Shown: positions 1 through 12,194 of the stretch, piece by piece
How the letters are laid out: every line of letters starts with the position of its first letter
Position numbering within the stretch: position 1 is the first letter of the stretch
NCBI RefSeq assembly: GCF_027497235.1
Contig: NZ_CP114902.1
Span: 4,676,001 to 4,740,000, forward strand
Direction of reading: 5' to 3'
Source: Micromonospora sp. WMMD1128
GTDB lineage: Bacteria > Actinomycetota > Actinomycetes > Mycobacteriales > Micromonosporaceae
DNA: 64,000 nt
Translations under genes and position numbers: made by a program
Notes under the pieces: generated by a model
Databases searched by the model: none
Told to the model about the DNA's origin: nothing
What the model saw: only the letters and a program-made list of their open reading frames with translations

Positions 1-50
1 GCGCGCGGGACGGGCGGGCCACGGCCGACATCCTCCGGCAGGTCGCCTGA
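1..50 (+). CDS. C-terminal end of an upstream gene, possibly a HipB-like antitoxin
   Basis: Only the last 15 codons are inside the window. They read ARDGRATADILRQVA and end in TGA at 48-50, one base before the ATG of the HipA-like gene. Such tight spacing is usual for hipB-hipA pairs, in which a small helix-turn-helix antitoxin precedes the kinase. Nothing diagnostic of a helix-turn-helix is visible in this fragment, so the assignment rests only on position. Confidence 0.4.
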   Translation, partial: ARDGRATADILRQVA

Positions 51-51
51 G

Positions 52-1248
52 ATGGCCGAGGTCACCGCGCAGGTGCGGCTGCACGGCCGTCGGGTCGGCG
101 AGCTGAGTTTCCGACAGGGAGGCTCGGAGTTCAGCTACGACGACGACCTCGCCTCGCCTCGCCATCAGGTGCTGGGGCAGATCTTCGAGGACGATCCGCG
201 GGCGATCCGACGGGCCCGCGTCGGCCTGCCCGCCTGGTTCGCGAACCTGCTACCGGAAGGGGCGCTCCGCCGCCAGATCGTCCGGGAGCTGGGAGGTGGG
301 AACGTCGGCGACTTCACCCTGCTGCTGCGCGTGGGCGGCGACCTACCGGGCGCGGTGACGGTGCACGCCGACACCGAGCCCGAGGATGATGTCCTCCCGG
401 ACACGCCAGGGGAGGCCGATCATCCGCTCCGGCACTCCCTGGCGGGCGTGCAGCTGAAGTATTCGATCTCCGCGGAGCGATTGGCCGTTCCGGTCAGCGG
501 GCAGGGCGGGTGGTGGATCGTGAAACTGCCCGACCACGGGCTGCGGGACCTGCCGGTCAACGAATACCTCACCATGAGCTGGCTACGGTCGGCTGATTTC
601 CCGGTGCCACCGGTGCGCCTGATCCGCGCCGACGAGGTCAAGGGCCTCTCCGACGGCATGGTGGATCCGAACGATCTCGTCTACCTCATCCAGCGGTTCG
701 ACCGGTCCTCCGCCGGACGGATCCACGCCGAGGACTTCGCCCAGGTCGCCGACATCGAACCGATGTTCAAGTACAGCGAGTCGGGCACCTCGTACGACAC
801 CCTGGCCGCGGTCATCCTTCAACTGACCGGCGAGGAGGGCTATCTCGACTTCGTCCGCCGGCTCGCCGCGATGCTTGTGGTCGGGAACACCGACGGGCAC
901 CTGAAGAACTGGGGACTGGTCTATCCGGACGGCCGGACGCCACGGCTCGCCCCGGTCTACGACTTCCACTCACTCTCGGTGTATTCGCGCTACCGGTGGT
1001 CGCCCTTGGCGCTCAGTCTCGGCAGCGAGACGGTTCCGGCGCTGATCGACCACGAGCACTTCCGCCGGTTGGCGGAGATCGTCGGCGGAGATCCGGAAGC
1101 CACGTCGGAGGCGATCTCCCAGACGGTCAGCCAACTGCGGGACGCCTGGCACGGTGGGCTGGCGGACGAGGCTCGGAGCCGATTTCCCGCCCTGGCCGAC
1201 CACTACTCCCAACGGCTTGAGACGTTGCCGATCTGCCGTTCCCGGTAG
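52..1248 (+). CDS. HipA-like serine/threonine kinase (type II toxin family)
   Basis: The protein has 398 residues, a little shorter than E. coli HipA. HipA kinases phosphorylate cytoplasmic targets such as glutamyl-tRNA synthetase and are neutralised by HipB. Visible family motifs are SLAGVQLK at 129-136 (the ATP-binding loop, usually SLAGAQ-K), VNEY at 169-172, the catalytic stretch GNTDGHLKN at 278-286 with Asp 281 and Asn 286, and APVYD at 300-304, whose Asp 304 would bind metal. An N-terminal HipA-N-like part precedes them. All catalytic residues appear present, so it is probably active. The gene begins one base after the stop of the preceding gene, which suggests translational coupling. 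The target is unknown. Confidence 0.9.
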   Translation: MAEVTAQVRLHGRRVGELSFRQGGSEFSYDDDLASPRHQVLGQIFEDDPRAIRRARVGLPAWFANLLPEGALRRQIVRELGGGNVGDFTLLLRVGGDLPGAVTVHADTEPEDDVLPDTPGEADHPLRHSLAGVQLKYSISAERLAVPVSGQGGWWIVKLPDHGLRDLPVNEYLTMSWLRSADFPVPPVRLIRADEVKGLSDGMVDPNDLVYLIQRFDRSSAGRIHAEDFAQVADIEPMFKYSESGTSYDTLAAVILQLTGEEGYLDFVRRLAAMLVVGNTDGHLKNWGLVYPDGRTPRLAPVYDFHSLSVYSRYRWSPLALSLGSETVPALIDHEHFRRLAEIVGGDPEATSEAISQTVSQLRDAWHGGLADEARSRFPALADHYSQRLETLPICRSR

Positions 1249-1256
1249 CGGGTTCG

Positions 1257-1298
1257 GCGCGGCCCGGTGGACTCCGCTGGGGGTCCACCGGGCCGCGC
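1257..1298. terminator. Perfect 16-bp hairpin between convergent genes
   Basis: Arms at 1257-1272 and 1283-1298 are exact reverse complements with a 10-base loop. The hairpin lies between the stops of the HipA-like gene and the S8 protease, so it can serve both strands. No T-run follows on either side, as is common in actinobacterial terminators. Confidence 0.75.
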
Positions 1299-1313
1299 GG
1301 CCTGCGGAAAGCG

Positions 1314-2534
<1,221 letters not shown>

Positions 2535-2716
2535 GTTCTGGCTCCCTACCGGGCGGGCCGGTTCGTGGCCGGCGGTCCACCCATCGACAGATGTTGACGG
2601 GAATGCTAACCACACATCGATGTCCGTGAAAGAGATAGTTGCCGGGTAATACCGTCCGTGCACCGGATCCGGCGGGTGCGCGCCGCATCGGGACGCGGGC
2701 GGGGCAGGATGGCCCC

Positions 2717-4200
2717 GTGGACCGTCACGACATGCTGCTCTCCCCCGCCGGGGTCAACGCGCTGCGCACCGCGCTGACGCAGGCCCGCTTCACCGCCAAC
2801 GGCATCGCCGGGCGGCTCGGCTCGCAGGCCACCGGTGGGGTCGCCCGCAACGACCACCGCGCCGCCCTGCGCGCCACCGAGGACCGCGACCGGCTGGCCA
2901 CGCTGATCCGGGTGTTCATTTGCGACCAGACCGAGCCCGAGCCGGTGGTGGCCGCGGCGCTGGCCCCGCTGACCGTGGCGGAGGCGCTCGCCGGGGGCAT
3001 CGTCGAGCGGCACGGCGACGGCCTGCGGGCCGGCGTGGACCTGGAGCCGTACGGCGACGACTGGTGGGTGCTCGCCGACGTCCCGGCCAGCGCCCGCCCC
3101 GGCCGACCGTTGCACGCCGAGCACGTGCTCGGCATCGGCGGGGCCACCCAGACGCTGATCGGCGCCGCCGTGCGCCGCCCGGTGGAGACCGCGCTCGACC
3201 TCGGCACCGGCTCCGGCGTGCAGGCGCTGCACCTGGGCACCCACGCCCGCCGGGTCACCGCCACCGACGTCTCCGAGCGGGCGCTGCGCTTCGCCGCCAC
3301 CACCGCCGCGCTCAACGGGCAGGACTGGGAACTGCTCCGCGGCGACCTGGTCGCCCCGGTGGCCGGGCGCCGCTTCGACCTGGTGGTCAGCAACCCGCCG
3401 TTCGTGGTCGGCCCCGGCACCACCACGCACGTCTACCGGGACTCCGGGCGGGTCGGCGACGCGATCGGCGCCGAGTTGGCCGCCGCCGCCCCGCACCTGC
3501 TCACCGACGGCGGCACCATGCAGTACCTGGCGAACTGGGTGCACGTCACAGGCGAGGACTGGGGCGAGCGGGTCGCCGGCTGGTTCGCCGGCACCGGCCT
3601 AGACGCCTGGGTCATCCAGCGCGAGGTGGCCGACCCGATGGCGTACGTGAACCTGTGGCTGACCGACGTCGGGGAGAGCGCCGACCCGCAGCGGATGGAG
3701 GCGTGGCTGGACTGGTTCGACGCGCACAAGGTGGAGGCGATCGGGTTCGGCATCGTGTCGCTGCGCCGGGCCGGCCACGAACAGCCGATCATCCGGGTCG
3801 AGGACCTGCGCCAGCGGGTGGAACCGCCGCTCGGCGACCGGATCGGCGAATGGTTCGACAGGCAGGACTGGCTGCGCGCCCGGGACACCGACGGGCTGCT
3901 CGCCGCCCGCTACCGCGCCGCCGACGGGCTCCAGCTACGCCAGGAGGCCACCATGGGCGACGACGGCTGGGCGGTGGACCGGCAGGTCCTCGCCATGCCC
4001 CGCGGGCTGCGCTGGTCCGAGGAGATCGACCCGCTGGTGCTCGCCCTGGTCGGTGGCGCCGACGGCCGGCTGCCGCTGCGCGACCAGCTCGCCCTGCTCG
4101 CCGCCGCGCACGACGTGACCCCGGACGAGCTGGCCGAGGCGGCCGGCCCGATCGTGGCCCACCTGGTCGAACGCGGCCTCGTCGAGCCGGTGGTCGACTG

Positions 4201-4201
<1 letters not shown>
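2717..4201 (+). CDS. Class I SAM-dependent methyltransferase, DUF7059-type
   Basis: This 494-residue cytoplasmic protein has an N-terminal helical part, then a Rossmann methyltransferase core with the glycine-rich loop [10 protein letters not shown] and the signature NPPF at 226-229. NPPF/NPPY is typical of enzymes that methylate an amide or an exocyclic amino nitrogen, such as the PrmC/HemK family. A C-terminal winged-helix-like region follows. The substrate is not known. GTG at 2717 was chosen because GCAGGA lies about 8 bases upstream; ATG at 2732 is the alternative. The stop TGA overlaps the first base of dtd, so the two are likely translated together. Confidence 0.8.
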
Positions 4202-4619
<418 letters not shown>

Positions 4620-4623
<4 letters not shown>

Positions 4624-5411
4624 AAGAACACGCCGCGGCGGGACAGCGACTGGCGCAGCCAACCGTCGAGCTGGGCGGCCCAGTCGGTACGGTCCGCCGT
4701 GGCGTGGTCCACCGTGAACCGGCCGAACGCGTCCCGGCCCTCGGTGAACAGGCCACCCCGCTTGTCCAGCTCCAGCACCACGTGCACCTGCCGCGGGTCG
4801 GTGACGAAGGTGACCTCCAACTGGTTCATGGCGCCGGCGTACTGCGGCGCCGGATAGAACTCGATCTCCTGGTAGAACGGCAACTGCTGGTGTACGCCGT
4901 GGATGTGACCCCGCTCGACATCCGCGCGCGCGAAGCGGAAGCCCAGCCGCAGCAGCGCCTCCAGCAACCGCTCGTGGGCCGGCAGCGGGTGCACCGCCAC
5001 CGCATCCAGGTCACCGGAGTCCACCGCCCGGGCCACCTCCAGCTCGGTGCGCAGGCCCATCGTCATGCCGTGCAGGTGCTGGCCGTACAGGTCGGTGAGC
5101 GGGGTCTCCCAGGGCACCTGGAAGCGGAACGGCACGTCGTACCGCTGCCCCTGCGCCAGCCGGAACGCGCCGGTCACCTGGACCCGGCCGAACTCCTGGT
5201 TGGTGTGGTACTCCGAGTCGCCGCTCTCCACCTCGACCCGGGTCATCAGGCCGAGCGAGACCCAGCTCACATCCACCGGGTGGTCGCCGCCGACCACCTG
5301 GATCCGGCCCTCCAGCTGCCCACCGGGGCGGCAGTTCGGGTTGGCCAGCACCGTCTCCACCGACGGTCCGCCCACACCCATCGCCTGCATCAACCGCTTG
5401 AGGACCACCAC
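4620..5411 (-). CDS. Spo0M/SpoOM-like arrestin-fold protein (first of two)
   Basis: The 263-residue protein has the SpoOM family arrangement: an N-terminal beta-rich half with [15 protein letters not shown] and a proline-containing [14 protein letters not shown] segment, then a half rich in beta strands and ending in an amphipathic region around [12 protein letters not shown]. No signal peptide or membrane segment is seen. In Bacillus Spo0M influences sporulation entry and cell division; actinobacterial members are uncharacterised. The closing W-xx-QLDGWLR segment also occurs in the second copy at 61138-62064. It is divergent from the sigma-factor gene. The start ATG at 5411 lacks a strong ribosome-binding site. 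Confidence 0.8.
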
Positions 5412-5630
5412 GTTCTCCGATCGCCGTTTCCGTCCGCGGCCCCACCGGGCCGGTCGCTGGCACGGTAAGCGGGCCGGACAAACGACAACGGGAAATCCGC
5501 GCGGATTCGTGTCGGGTCCCCGATCGCCTCACCCCCGTCTCACGCCCCGACCGCCAAGCTGTTTGTCACCGGCCCACCGCGTCGTCGACACGGGGCCGGG
5601 ACGGCACGTAGGACACGGGGAGAGACAGAG

Positions 5631-6617
<987 letters not shown>

Positions 6618-6630
6618 CCCGCTGCCCCCG

Positions 6631-6661
6631 ATCCGGCCCCGGCGTCTCGCCGGGGCCGGAT
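6631..6661 (+). terminator. Perfect 14-bp terminator hairpin after sigB
   Basis: Arms 6631-6644 and 6648-6661 are exact reverse complements with the loop TCT. It starts 14 bases after the sigma-factor stop. It is G/C-only in the lower stem and has no T-run. Confidence 0.8.
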
Positions 6662-6662
6662 C

Positions 6663-6719
6663 GTGTTAAGCGGGGGCCCTTCCTATACCGGAGGCGTTAA
6701 AAGGGGCCCCCGCCTTACA
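6663..6719 (-). repeat. 57-bp GGGGCCCC-centred element, copy A
   Basis: One of five 57-base copies in the window. Read on the minus strand it begins TTGTAAGGCGGGGGCCCC and ends GCTTAACAC-like. The TAA in its first bases is the stop codon of the acetyltransferase gene ending at 6715. It lies between convergent sigB and that gene, directly after the sigB hairpin. Confidence 0.85.
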
Positions 6720-9249
6720 AGCGGCGGGGGCCGGTGTCGGGGCGTGGGGAAGCCGCGCCGGCGCCGACGGTGGCGTGCAGCACCGAGACGCCGTCCGGGC
6801 GGGCCAGCACCGGGTTGAGCGTCAGCGACCGCACCCGGGGCTGCTCGTCGGCCAACCGACCCACCCGCATCAACAGGTCGACGAGCGCCGCCCGATCGAC
6901 CGGCGCGGCGCCCCGGTGTCCCCGCAGCAGCGGCGCGGCGCGCGGCTCGTCGACCAGCTCGGCCGCGTCCCGGTCGGTCAACGGCACCGCCCGCCACGCC
7001 CGGTCGCCGAGCAGCTCGGTCGCCACCCCACCCAGCCCGAACCCGACCACCGGCCCGAACGCCGGATCCTCCACCAGCTCCACCACGCACGCCACCCCGG
7101 GCGCGACCATCGGCTGCACCAACACCTCCGCCCCGAACACCGGGGCCACCTCCTGGTACGCGCGGCGCAGCGCGGCGGCGTCGGCCAGGTCGAGCCGGAC
7201 CGCGCCCAGATCGAGCCGGTGCCGCAGCCCCGGGGCCGCCGCCTTGAGCGCCACCGGCCAGCCGAGCCGCTCCCCCGCCGCCACCGCCTCGTCGGCCGAG
7301 CCGGCCGGCACCGACTCCACCACGTCGATCCCGTACGCGCCCAGCAGCGCCGCCGGATCCGCCCCGTCCGGGCCGAGCGCCGCCTGCCCCGCCGACCGGT
7401 CCACGCCGGCCAGCTCGGGCAGCGCCCCTGGCGGCCGGCGCAGCCAGTCCGCGTACCGGGTGACCCGGGCCAGCGCCCGCACCGCCTCCTCCACGCTCGG
7501 ATACGCCGGCACCCCGGCCGGCACCCGACCGGCGAGGAACGTCGCCACCACTGGCTTGCCGGCGGCCGGCAGCGCCGCCGCGAAATCCGCCTCCGGGTCG
7601 GTGAGCTGGCCGGGCAGCGGCGGGGCGAAGACCGCCACCACGGCGTCCACCCGCTCGTCGGCCGCCGCGGCGGCAAGCGCGGCGGCGTACGCGGCGGCCC
7701 CGGCGCTCGGCCCCACGTCGTGCGGGTAGCCGTCCGCCACCACCAGCCCCTGGGCGGCGCACGCGGTCGCGGCCAGCCCGGTCAACGCCGACGAGTTGCC
7801 CACCACGGCGGCCCGCCGCCCCGCCGGCAGCGGCTGGTGCGCCAGCAGCACCCCCACGTCGAGCAGCTCGGCCACGGTGTCCACCCGGATCACCCCGGAC
7901 TGGGCGAACAACGCGCTGACCGCGGCGGCGTCGAGCGCCGGCGCGTCGCCCACGCCCGGTGGCCGGGCCAGCGACGCCAGCGCCACCACCGGCTTGTCCC
8001 GGCCGATCCGGCGGGCCAACCGGGCGAACTTGCGCGGGTTGCCGAACGTCTCCAGATAGAGCGTGATCACGTCGGTGCCCGGGTCGTCCTGCCAGTACTG
8101 CAACAGGTCGTTGCCGGACACGTCGGCCCGGTTGCCGGCCGACACGAAGCTGGACAGCCCGAGCCCGCGCCGGGACGCCTCGGCCAGCAACGCCACCCCG
8201 AACGCGCCGGACTGGCTGAACACGCCGACCCGGCCCGCCGCCGGCAGCACCGGGGCGAGCGTGGCGTTGAGGCGTACCGCCGGGTCGGTGTTGGCGACGC
8301 CGAGGCAGTTGGGGCCGACCACCCGCATGCCGGCCAGGTGCGCGGCCCGCACCAGCGCCCGCTGCGCCGCCGCGCCGGCCGGACCGGACTCGGCGAACCC
8401 GGCCGACACCACCACCAGCCCGTGCGCGCCGGCCCGGGCCGCGTCCTGGACCACCTCGGTCACCGCCTCCGGCGCGACCGCCACCACGGCCAGGTCCACG
8501 TCCTGGCCGGCGTCGACCGCCGACGGGTACGCCGGCAGCCCGGCCACGGTCGCCGCGCTCGGATGCACCGGCACGACCGCGCCGCCGAACCCGCCGTCGC
8601 GCAGGTGCCCGAGCAGCGCCGCGCCGACGCCCTGGCCGGTGGTGCTGGCCCCGTAGACGGCGACGCCGCGCGGCGCGAGCAGCCGGGCGATCGACCGCGC
8701 CTCGGTGCGGTGCTCCCGGCCCCGCTGCACCTCGAGCGTCGCCTCGGTCGCCGCGATCGGGAAGCTCAGGTGCACCACACCGTCGGCGTACTGGCGCTGG
8801 ACCTGGTAACCGAAGTCGGCGAAGACCCGCAGCATCGTCCCGTTGGCCGGCAACACCTCGGCGACGAAGTGCGCGATCCCGTGCCGGCCGGCCGCGTCCG
8901 CCAGGTGCTCCAGCAGCACCGAGCCGATGCCCCGGCCCTGGTAGGCGTCCTCCACCACGAACGCCACCTCGGCCTCCGGCGAGGCCGGACCGAGCCGCTC
9001 GTACCGGCCGACGGCCACGATCCGCTCGCCGGCCAGCACCACGAACGCCTCCCGGTCGCGGTGGTCCACGGTGACGAACCGCTTCAGGTCCCGCTCCGGG
9101 ATCCGCGGGTACGGCGAGAAGTAGCGCAGGTAACGGGTGCGCTCGGAGAACCGGGCGTGCATCGCCACGATCGCCGTCGCGTCGTCGGCGCGGATCTGCC
9201 GCAACTGCACCGTCGTGCCGTCGCTGAGCAGCACGTCCACCGTCGTCAC
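6715..9249 (-). CDS. GNAT acetyltransferase fused to ADP-forming acyl-CoA synthetase-like domains (protein lysine acetyltransferase, Pat type)
   Basis: The 844-residue protein carries an N-terminal GNAT domain (about 10-165, acetyl-CoA loop AYQGRGIGSVLLEHL), a CoA-binding domain (VAVYGAST onward), a succinyl-CoA-synthetase flavodoxin-like region (GVFSQSGAFG) and a C-terminal ATP-grasp part. In characterised Pat enzymes the synthetase part is a regulatory sensor and the GNAT part acetylates lysines, notably of acyl-CoA synthetases. GTG at 9249 was chosen because GGGGGAGG precedes it by 7 bases; an in-frame GTG at 9267 lacks this. It lies directly downstream of the AcuC-type deacetylase gene, which could reverse the reaction. 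Its stop codon lies within repeat copy A. Confidence 0.88.
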   Translation of the reverse strand: MTTVDVLLSDGTTVQLRQIRADDATAIVAMHARFSERTRYLRYFSPYPRIPERDLKRFVTVDHRDREAFVVLAGERIVAVGRYERLGPASPEAEVAFVVEDAYQGRGIGSVLLEHLADAAGRHGIAHFVAEVLPANGTMLRVFADFGYQVQRQYADGVVHLSFPIAATEATLEVQRGREHRTEARSIARLLAPRGVAVYGASTTGQGVGAALLGHLRDGGFGGAVVPVHPSAATVAGLPAYPSAVDAGQDVDLAVVAVAPEAVTEVVQDAARAGAHGLVVVSAGFAESGPAGAAAQRALVRAAHLAGMRVVGPNCLGVANTDPAVRLNATLAPVLPAAGRVGVFSQSGAFGVALLAEASRRGLGLSSFVSAGNRADVSGNDLLQYWQDDPGTDVITLYLETFGNPRKFARLARRIGRDKPVVALASLARPPGVGDAPALDAAAVSALFAQSGVIRVDTVAELLDVGVLLAHQPLPAGRRAAVVGNSSALTGLAATACAAQGLVVADGYPHDVGPSAGAAAYAAALAAAAADERVDAVVAVFAPPLPGQLTDPEADFAAALPAAGKPVVATFLAGRVPAGVPAYPSVEEAVRALARVTRYADWLRRPPGALPELAGVDRSAGQAALGPDGADPAALLGAYGIDVVESVPAGSADEAVAAGERLGWPVALKAAAPGLRHRLDLGAVRLDLADAAALRRAYQEVAPVFGAEVLVQPMVAPGVACVVELVEDPAFGPVVGFGLGGVATELLGDRAWRAVPLTDRDAAELVDEPRAAPLLRGHRGAAPVDRAALVDLLMRVGRLADEQPRVRSLTLNPVLARPDGVSVLHATVGAGAASPRPDTGPRRL

Positions 9250-9274
9250 CGGTCGGTCCTCCCCCACCGCCGGC

Positions 9275-10456
9275 TCAGTCGCGCGGATCGTGCGGGTCGA
9301 GCCCGAGCAGCGGGAAGACGGCCCGGCGGGTCGCCGCGACCGCCCGGTCCACCGCGTTCGGCTCGCCGCTGGGCTGCCACGGCTGAAATTCCGGGTCCAC
9401 GTCGTCGGTCATCCGCAGCGGAACCTGGTGCCCCGGCCGCCGCCGCCCGGCCAGCTCCCGCCAGCCCGGCGGGGTGAGCGCGGCCGGGTCGAGCGGCTCG
9501 CCGGTGGCCACCGCCAGCAGATGCGTCCACGCCCGGGGCACCACCTCGACGAGCGCGTACCCGCCGCCACCGGTGGCCACCCAGCGGCCGTCGCACAACT
9601 CGTCGGCGAGCGCCCGCAACGCCCGGTAGGTGGCCCGCTGCCCGTCCACCGACAGGTGCAGGTCGGCCAGCGGGTCGGCGCGGTGCCCGTCCGCCCCGCA
9701 CTGGGTGACGAGCACCTGCGGCCGGAAGGCGCGCAGCACCGACGGCACCACCGCGTGGAACGCCCGCTGCCAGCCGGCGTCACCGACCCCCGGCGGCAGT
9801 GGCAGGTTCACCGCGGTGCCCTCCGCGCCCGGCCCGCCGGTCTCGTCCGGGAACCCGGTGCCGGGGAAGAGCGCCAGCGGGGTCTCGTGCAGGCTGACCG
9901 TGAGCACCCGTGGATCCCGGTAGAAGACCTCCTGCACCCCGTCGCCGTGGTGCACGTCCACGTCCACGTACGCGATCCGCTCCGCGCCCAGGTCGAGCAG
10001 GCGGGCGATGGCCACCGCCGGGTCGTTGTAGACGCAGAAACCGGACGCCCGGGCCGGCATGGCGTGGTGCAGGCCGCCGGCCACGTTCACCGCGCGCCGG
10101 GCCTCGCCCCGCCACACCGCCTCGGCGGCGGCCACGCTCGCGCCGACGATCAACGCGCTGGACTCGTGCATCCCGTCGAAGACCGGATTGTCCGAGGTGC
10201 CCAGCCCGAAGCCGGCGAAGAGCGGGTCACGCGGCGCGGTCCGGACCGCGGCCAGGTAGGCCGGGTCGTGCACCCGGGTCAGCAGCGCGTCGTCGGCCGG
10301 CTCCGGCTTGACCAGGCGCACCCCGGGCCGGTCGAACACGCCCAGCTCCCGGGCCAGCGCCATGGTCAGCTCGACCCGGACCGGGTCGAGGGGATGGTCG
10401 CCCATGTCGTAGGCGAGGAGAGACTCGTCCCACACCACCACCGTGTCGTCGGCCAT
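9275..10456 (-). CDS. acuC: AcuC-type class I histone deacetylase-like lysine deacetylase
   Basis: The 393-residue enzyme removes acetyl groups from lysines of metabolic enzymes with a zinc ion. Family hallmarks are GGLHHAMP, VDVDVHHGDGVQEVFY (adjacent His pair and the zinc Asp), a QCGADGHRADPL segment and the C-terminal TGGGGYAL loop. In Bacillus acuC is adjacent to the acetyltransferase acuA; here the partner is the fused GNAT/synthetase 25 bases downstream, so the two probably form an operon controlling acetyl-CoA synthetase activity. The C-terminal 60 residues include a segment about a PWQPSGEPN motif common in actinobacterial versions. Start ATG at 10456. Confidence 0.9.
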   Translation of the reverse strand: MADDTVVVWDESLLAYDMGDHPLDPVRVELTMALARELGVFDRPGVRLVKPEPADDALLTRVHDPAYLAAVRTAPRDPLFAGFGLGTSDNPVFDGMHESSALIVGASVAAAEAVWRGEARRAVNVAGGLHHAMPARASGFCVYNDPAVAIARLLDLGAERIAYVDVDVHHGDGVQEVFYRDPRVLTVSLHETPLALFPGTGFPDETGGPGAEGTAVNLPLPPGVGDAGWQRAFHAVVPSVLRAFRPQVLVTQCGADGHRADPLADLHLSVDGQRATYRALRALADELCDGRWVATGGGGYALVEVVPRAWTHLLAVATGEPLDPAALTPPGWRELAGRRRPGHQVPLRMTDDVDPEFQPWQPSGEPNAVDRAVAATRRAVFPLLGLDPHDPRD

Positions 10457-10503
10457 GCGGCCATCGTCGCACGTGAGCCGGGAGGCGCCGATGAGCCGCG
10501 CGC

Positions 10504-11379
10504 TCACTGTCCGGCGGCGCCACCGGTCGCCACCGGACGGTCCGGGTCGGCCACCCACTCGCTCCACGAGCCGACGTACAGGGCGGCGTCCGGGCGGCCG
10601 GCCAGGTGCAGCGCCAGGACCGCCTGCGCCGCGGTCACCCCGGAGCCGCAGTACGCCCCGACCGGCGCGTCCCCGGCCACCCCGGCCGCGCCGAAGCGCT
10701 CCCGCAGCGCCTCGGCGGCGGGGAACCGCCCCTGCGTCACGTACCCCGGGGCGGGCAGGTTGACCGCGCCCGGGACGTGCCCGGCGACCGGGTCGACCGG
10801 CTCGGTCTCGCCCCGGTAGCGCGGGGCGGCCCGCACGTCCAGCAGCACCCCGGCGTCGGCGGCGGCGAGCCGGGCGGCCCCGGCGGCGTCGAGCACCGGA
10901 AGCGCGCCCGGCGTGACCGTCACGTCGCCGGGCACGGGCTCGGGCGTCGCGGTGTCCACCGGCAGGCCGGCGGCCGTCCACGCCGGCCACCCGCCGTGCA
11001 GCACCCGCACCGCCCGGTGACCGGCCCAGCGCAGCGTCCACCAGGCCCGCGCGGCGGACATGCCGTCGCCGCCGTCGTACATCACCACGGGGTGACCGGC
11101 GCGGACGCCGGCGGCCCGCAGCGCGGCCTGCAACGACGCCGGGTCGGGCAGCGGGTGCCGACCGGCGGCGCCGGGCGGGCCGCACAGCTCGGTGTCCAGG
11201 TCGACGAAGACCGCGCCGGGCAGGTGGCCGGCGGCGTAGTCGTCGCGGCCGGGCGGCCCGGCGAGCCGCCAGCGGACGTCGAGCAGCACGGGCGGGTCGG
11301 CCCGGTCCAACTCGGCGGCGAGCCGGTCCGGCTCGACAAGCAGCTCTACGGTTGCGGACGTCGGTACAGGCTCGGCCAC
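10504..11379 (-). CDS. sseA: Tandem-rhodanese sulfurtransferase (thiosulfate or 3-mercaptopyruvate sulfurtransferase)
   Basis: The 291-residue protein has two rhodanese domains. The N-terminal one (about 10-140) has YDGGDGMSAA in place of a Cys loop and is probably structural. The C-terminal one (about 155-285) has the active loop YCGSGVTA, in which Cys carries the persulfide; CG-S/T-GVT is the form seen in SseA/mercaptopyruvate sulfurtransferases. GGGGAGGGG precedes the GTG start. It lies 47 bases upstream of acuC on the same strand and is divergent from ideR. The donor substrate cannot be fixed from sequence. Confidence 0.87.
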   Translation of the reverse strand: MAEPVPTSATVELLVEPDRLAAELDRADPPVLLDVRWRLAGPPGRDDYAAGHLPGAVFVDLDTELCGPPGAAGRHPLPDPASLQAALRAAGVRAGHPVVMYDGGDGMSAARAWWTLRWAGHRAVRVLHGGWPAWTAAGLPVDTATPEPVPGDVTVTPGALPVLDAAGAARLAAADAGVLLDVRAAPRYRGETEPVDPVAGHVPGAVNLPAPGYVTQGRFPAAEALRERFGAAGVAGDAPVGAYCGSGVTAAQAVLALHLAGRPDAALYVGSWSEWVADPDRPVATGGAAGQ

Positions 11380-11461
11380 CCTGCCCCTCCCCGTCGTGGT
11401 GTTGGCAGCTCACGGCAACTTCGTGAGACACTGGAGATTCCGGTTCGTTCCTCGCTTACGG

Positions 11462-12160
11462 GTGATAAAGATAAACGCTCACTCACTGGTCGATACGACC
11501 GAGATGTACCTGCGCACCATCCTCGAGTTGGAGGAGGAGGGTGTGCCGCCGCTGCGTGCCCGCATCGCCGAGCGGCTGCGGCAGAGCGGGCCCACCGTCA
11601 GTCAGACCGTCGCCCGGATGGAGCGGGACGGCCTGCTCACCGTCGAGGGCGACCGGCACCTGACCCTCACCCCGCTGGGCCGCAACTCCGCGGTGTCGGT
11701 GATGCGCAAGCACCGGCTGGCCGAGCTGCTGCTGGTCAACGTGATCGGGATGCCCTACGAGGAGGCCCACGAGGAGGCCTGCCGCTGGGAGCACGTGATG
11801 AGCGACGCGGTGGAGAAGCGGGTCTACGACCTGCTCAACCGCCCGTCCCGCTCGCCGTACGGCAACCCGATCCCGGGCCTGGAGGAGCTGGGCGACCCGG
11901 GTCAGCCCGCGGCCGAGACGGTCGAGGGCGAGCGCAACCTGGCCTTCCCCGGCCTGTCCGGGCCGGTGGTGGTGCGGCGGATCTGTGAGAGCGTGCAGAC
12001 CGACTCGGACGTGCTCCGGCAGCTGCACGCGGCGGGCGTCGACCCGGGCGCGACGGTCACCGTGGCGCAGGAGCGCGACGGGGTGTCCATCGACCGCTCC
12101 GGCGACCGGGTGCGGCTGCCCCGCGAGGTGGCCTCCCGGGTCTTCGTCGCGGCTCGCTGA
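11462..12160 (+). CDS. ideR: DtxR/IdeR-family iron-dependent transcriptional regulator
   Basis: The 232-residue protein matches IdeR length (about 230). The N-terminal winged helix reads LVDTTEMYLRTILELEEEG and SGPTVSQTVARMERDGLL; the dimerisation and metal-binding domain contains HRLAELLL, EEAHEEACRWEHVMSD with the expected His, Glu, Cys and Asp ligands, and a C-terminal SH3-like domain follows. With Fe(II) it would bind iron boxes to repress siderophore genes and activate storage genes. GTG at 11462 was chosen because it lies just before the conserved LVDTTEMYLRT; no ribosome-binding site is evident, and the start could be upstream. It sits about 5 kb after sigB, as in mycobacteria. Confidence 0.87.
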   Translation: MIKINAHSLVDTTEMYLRTILELEEEGVPPLRARIAERLRQSGPTVSQTVARMERDGLLTVEGDRHLTLTPLGRNSAVSVMRKHRLAELLLVNVIGMPYEEAHEEACRWEHVMSDAVEKRVYDLLNRPSRSPYGNPIPGLEELGDPGQPAAETVEGERNLAFPGLSGPVVVRRICESVQTDSDVLRQLHAAGVDPGATVTVAQERDGVSIDRSGDRVRLPREVASRVFVAAR

Positions 12161-12194
12161 CGTCGCGGCCCGCTGATCGGGCCCACCGGCCGCC

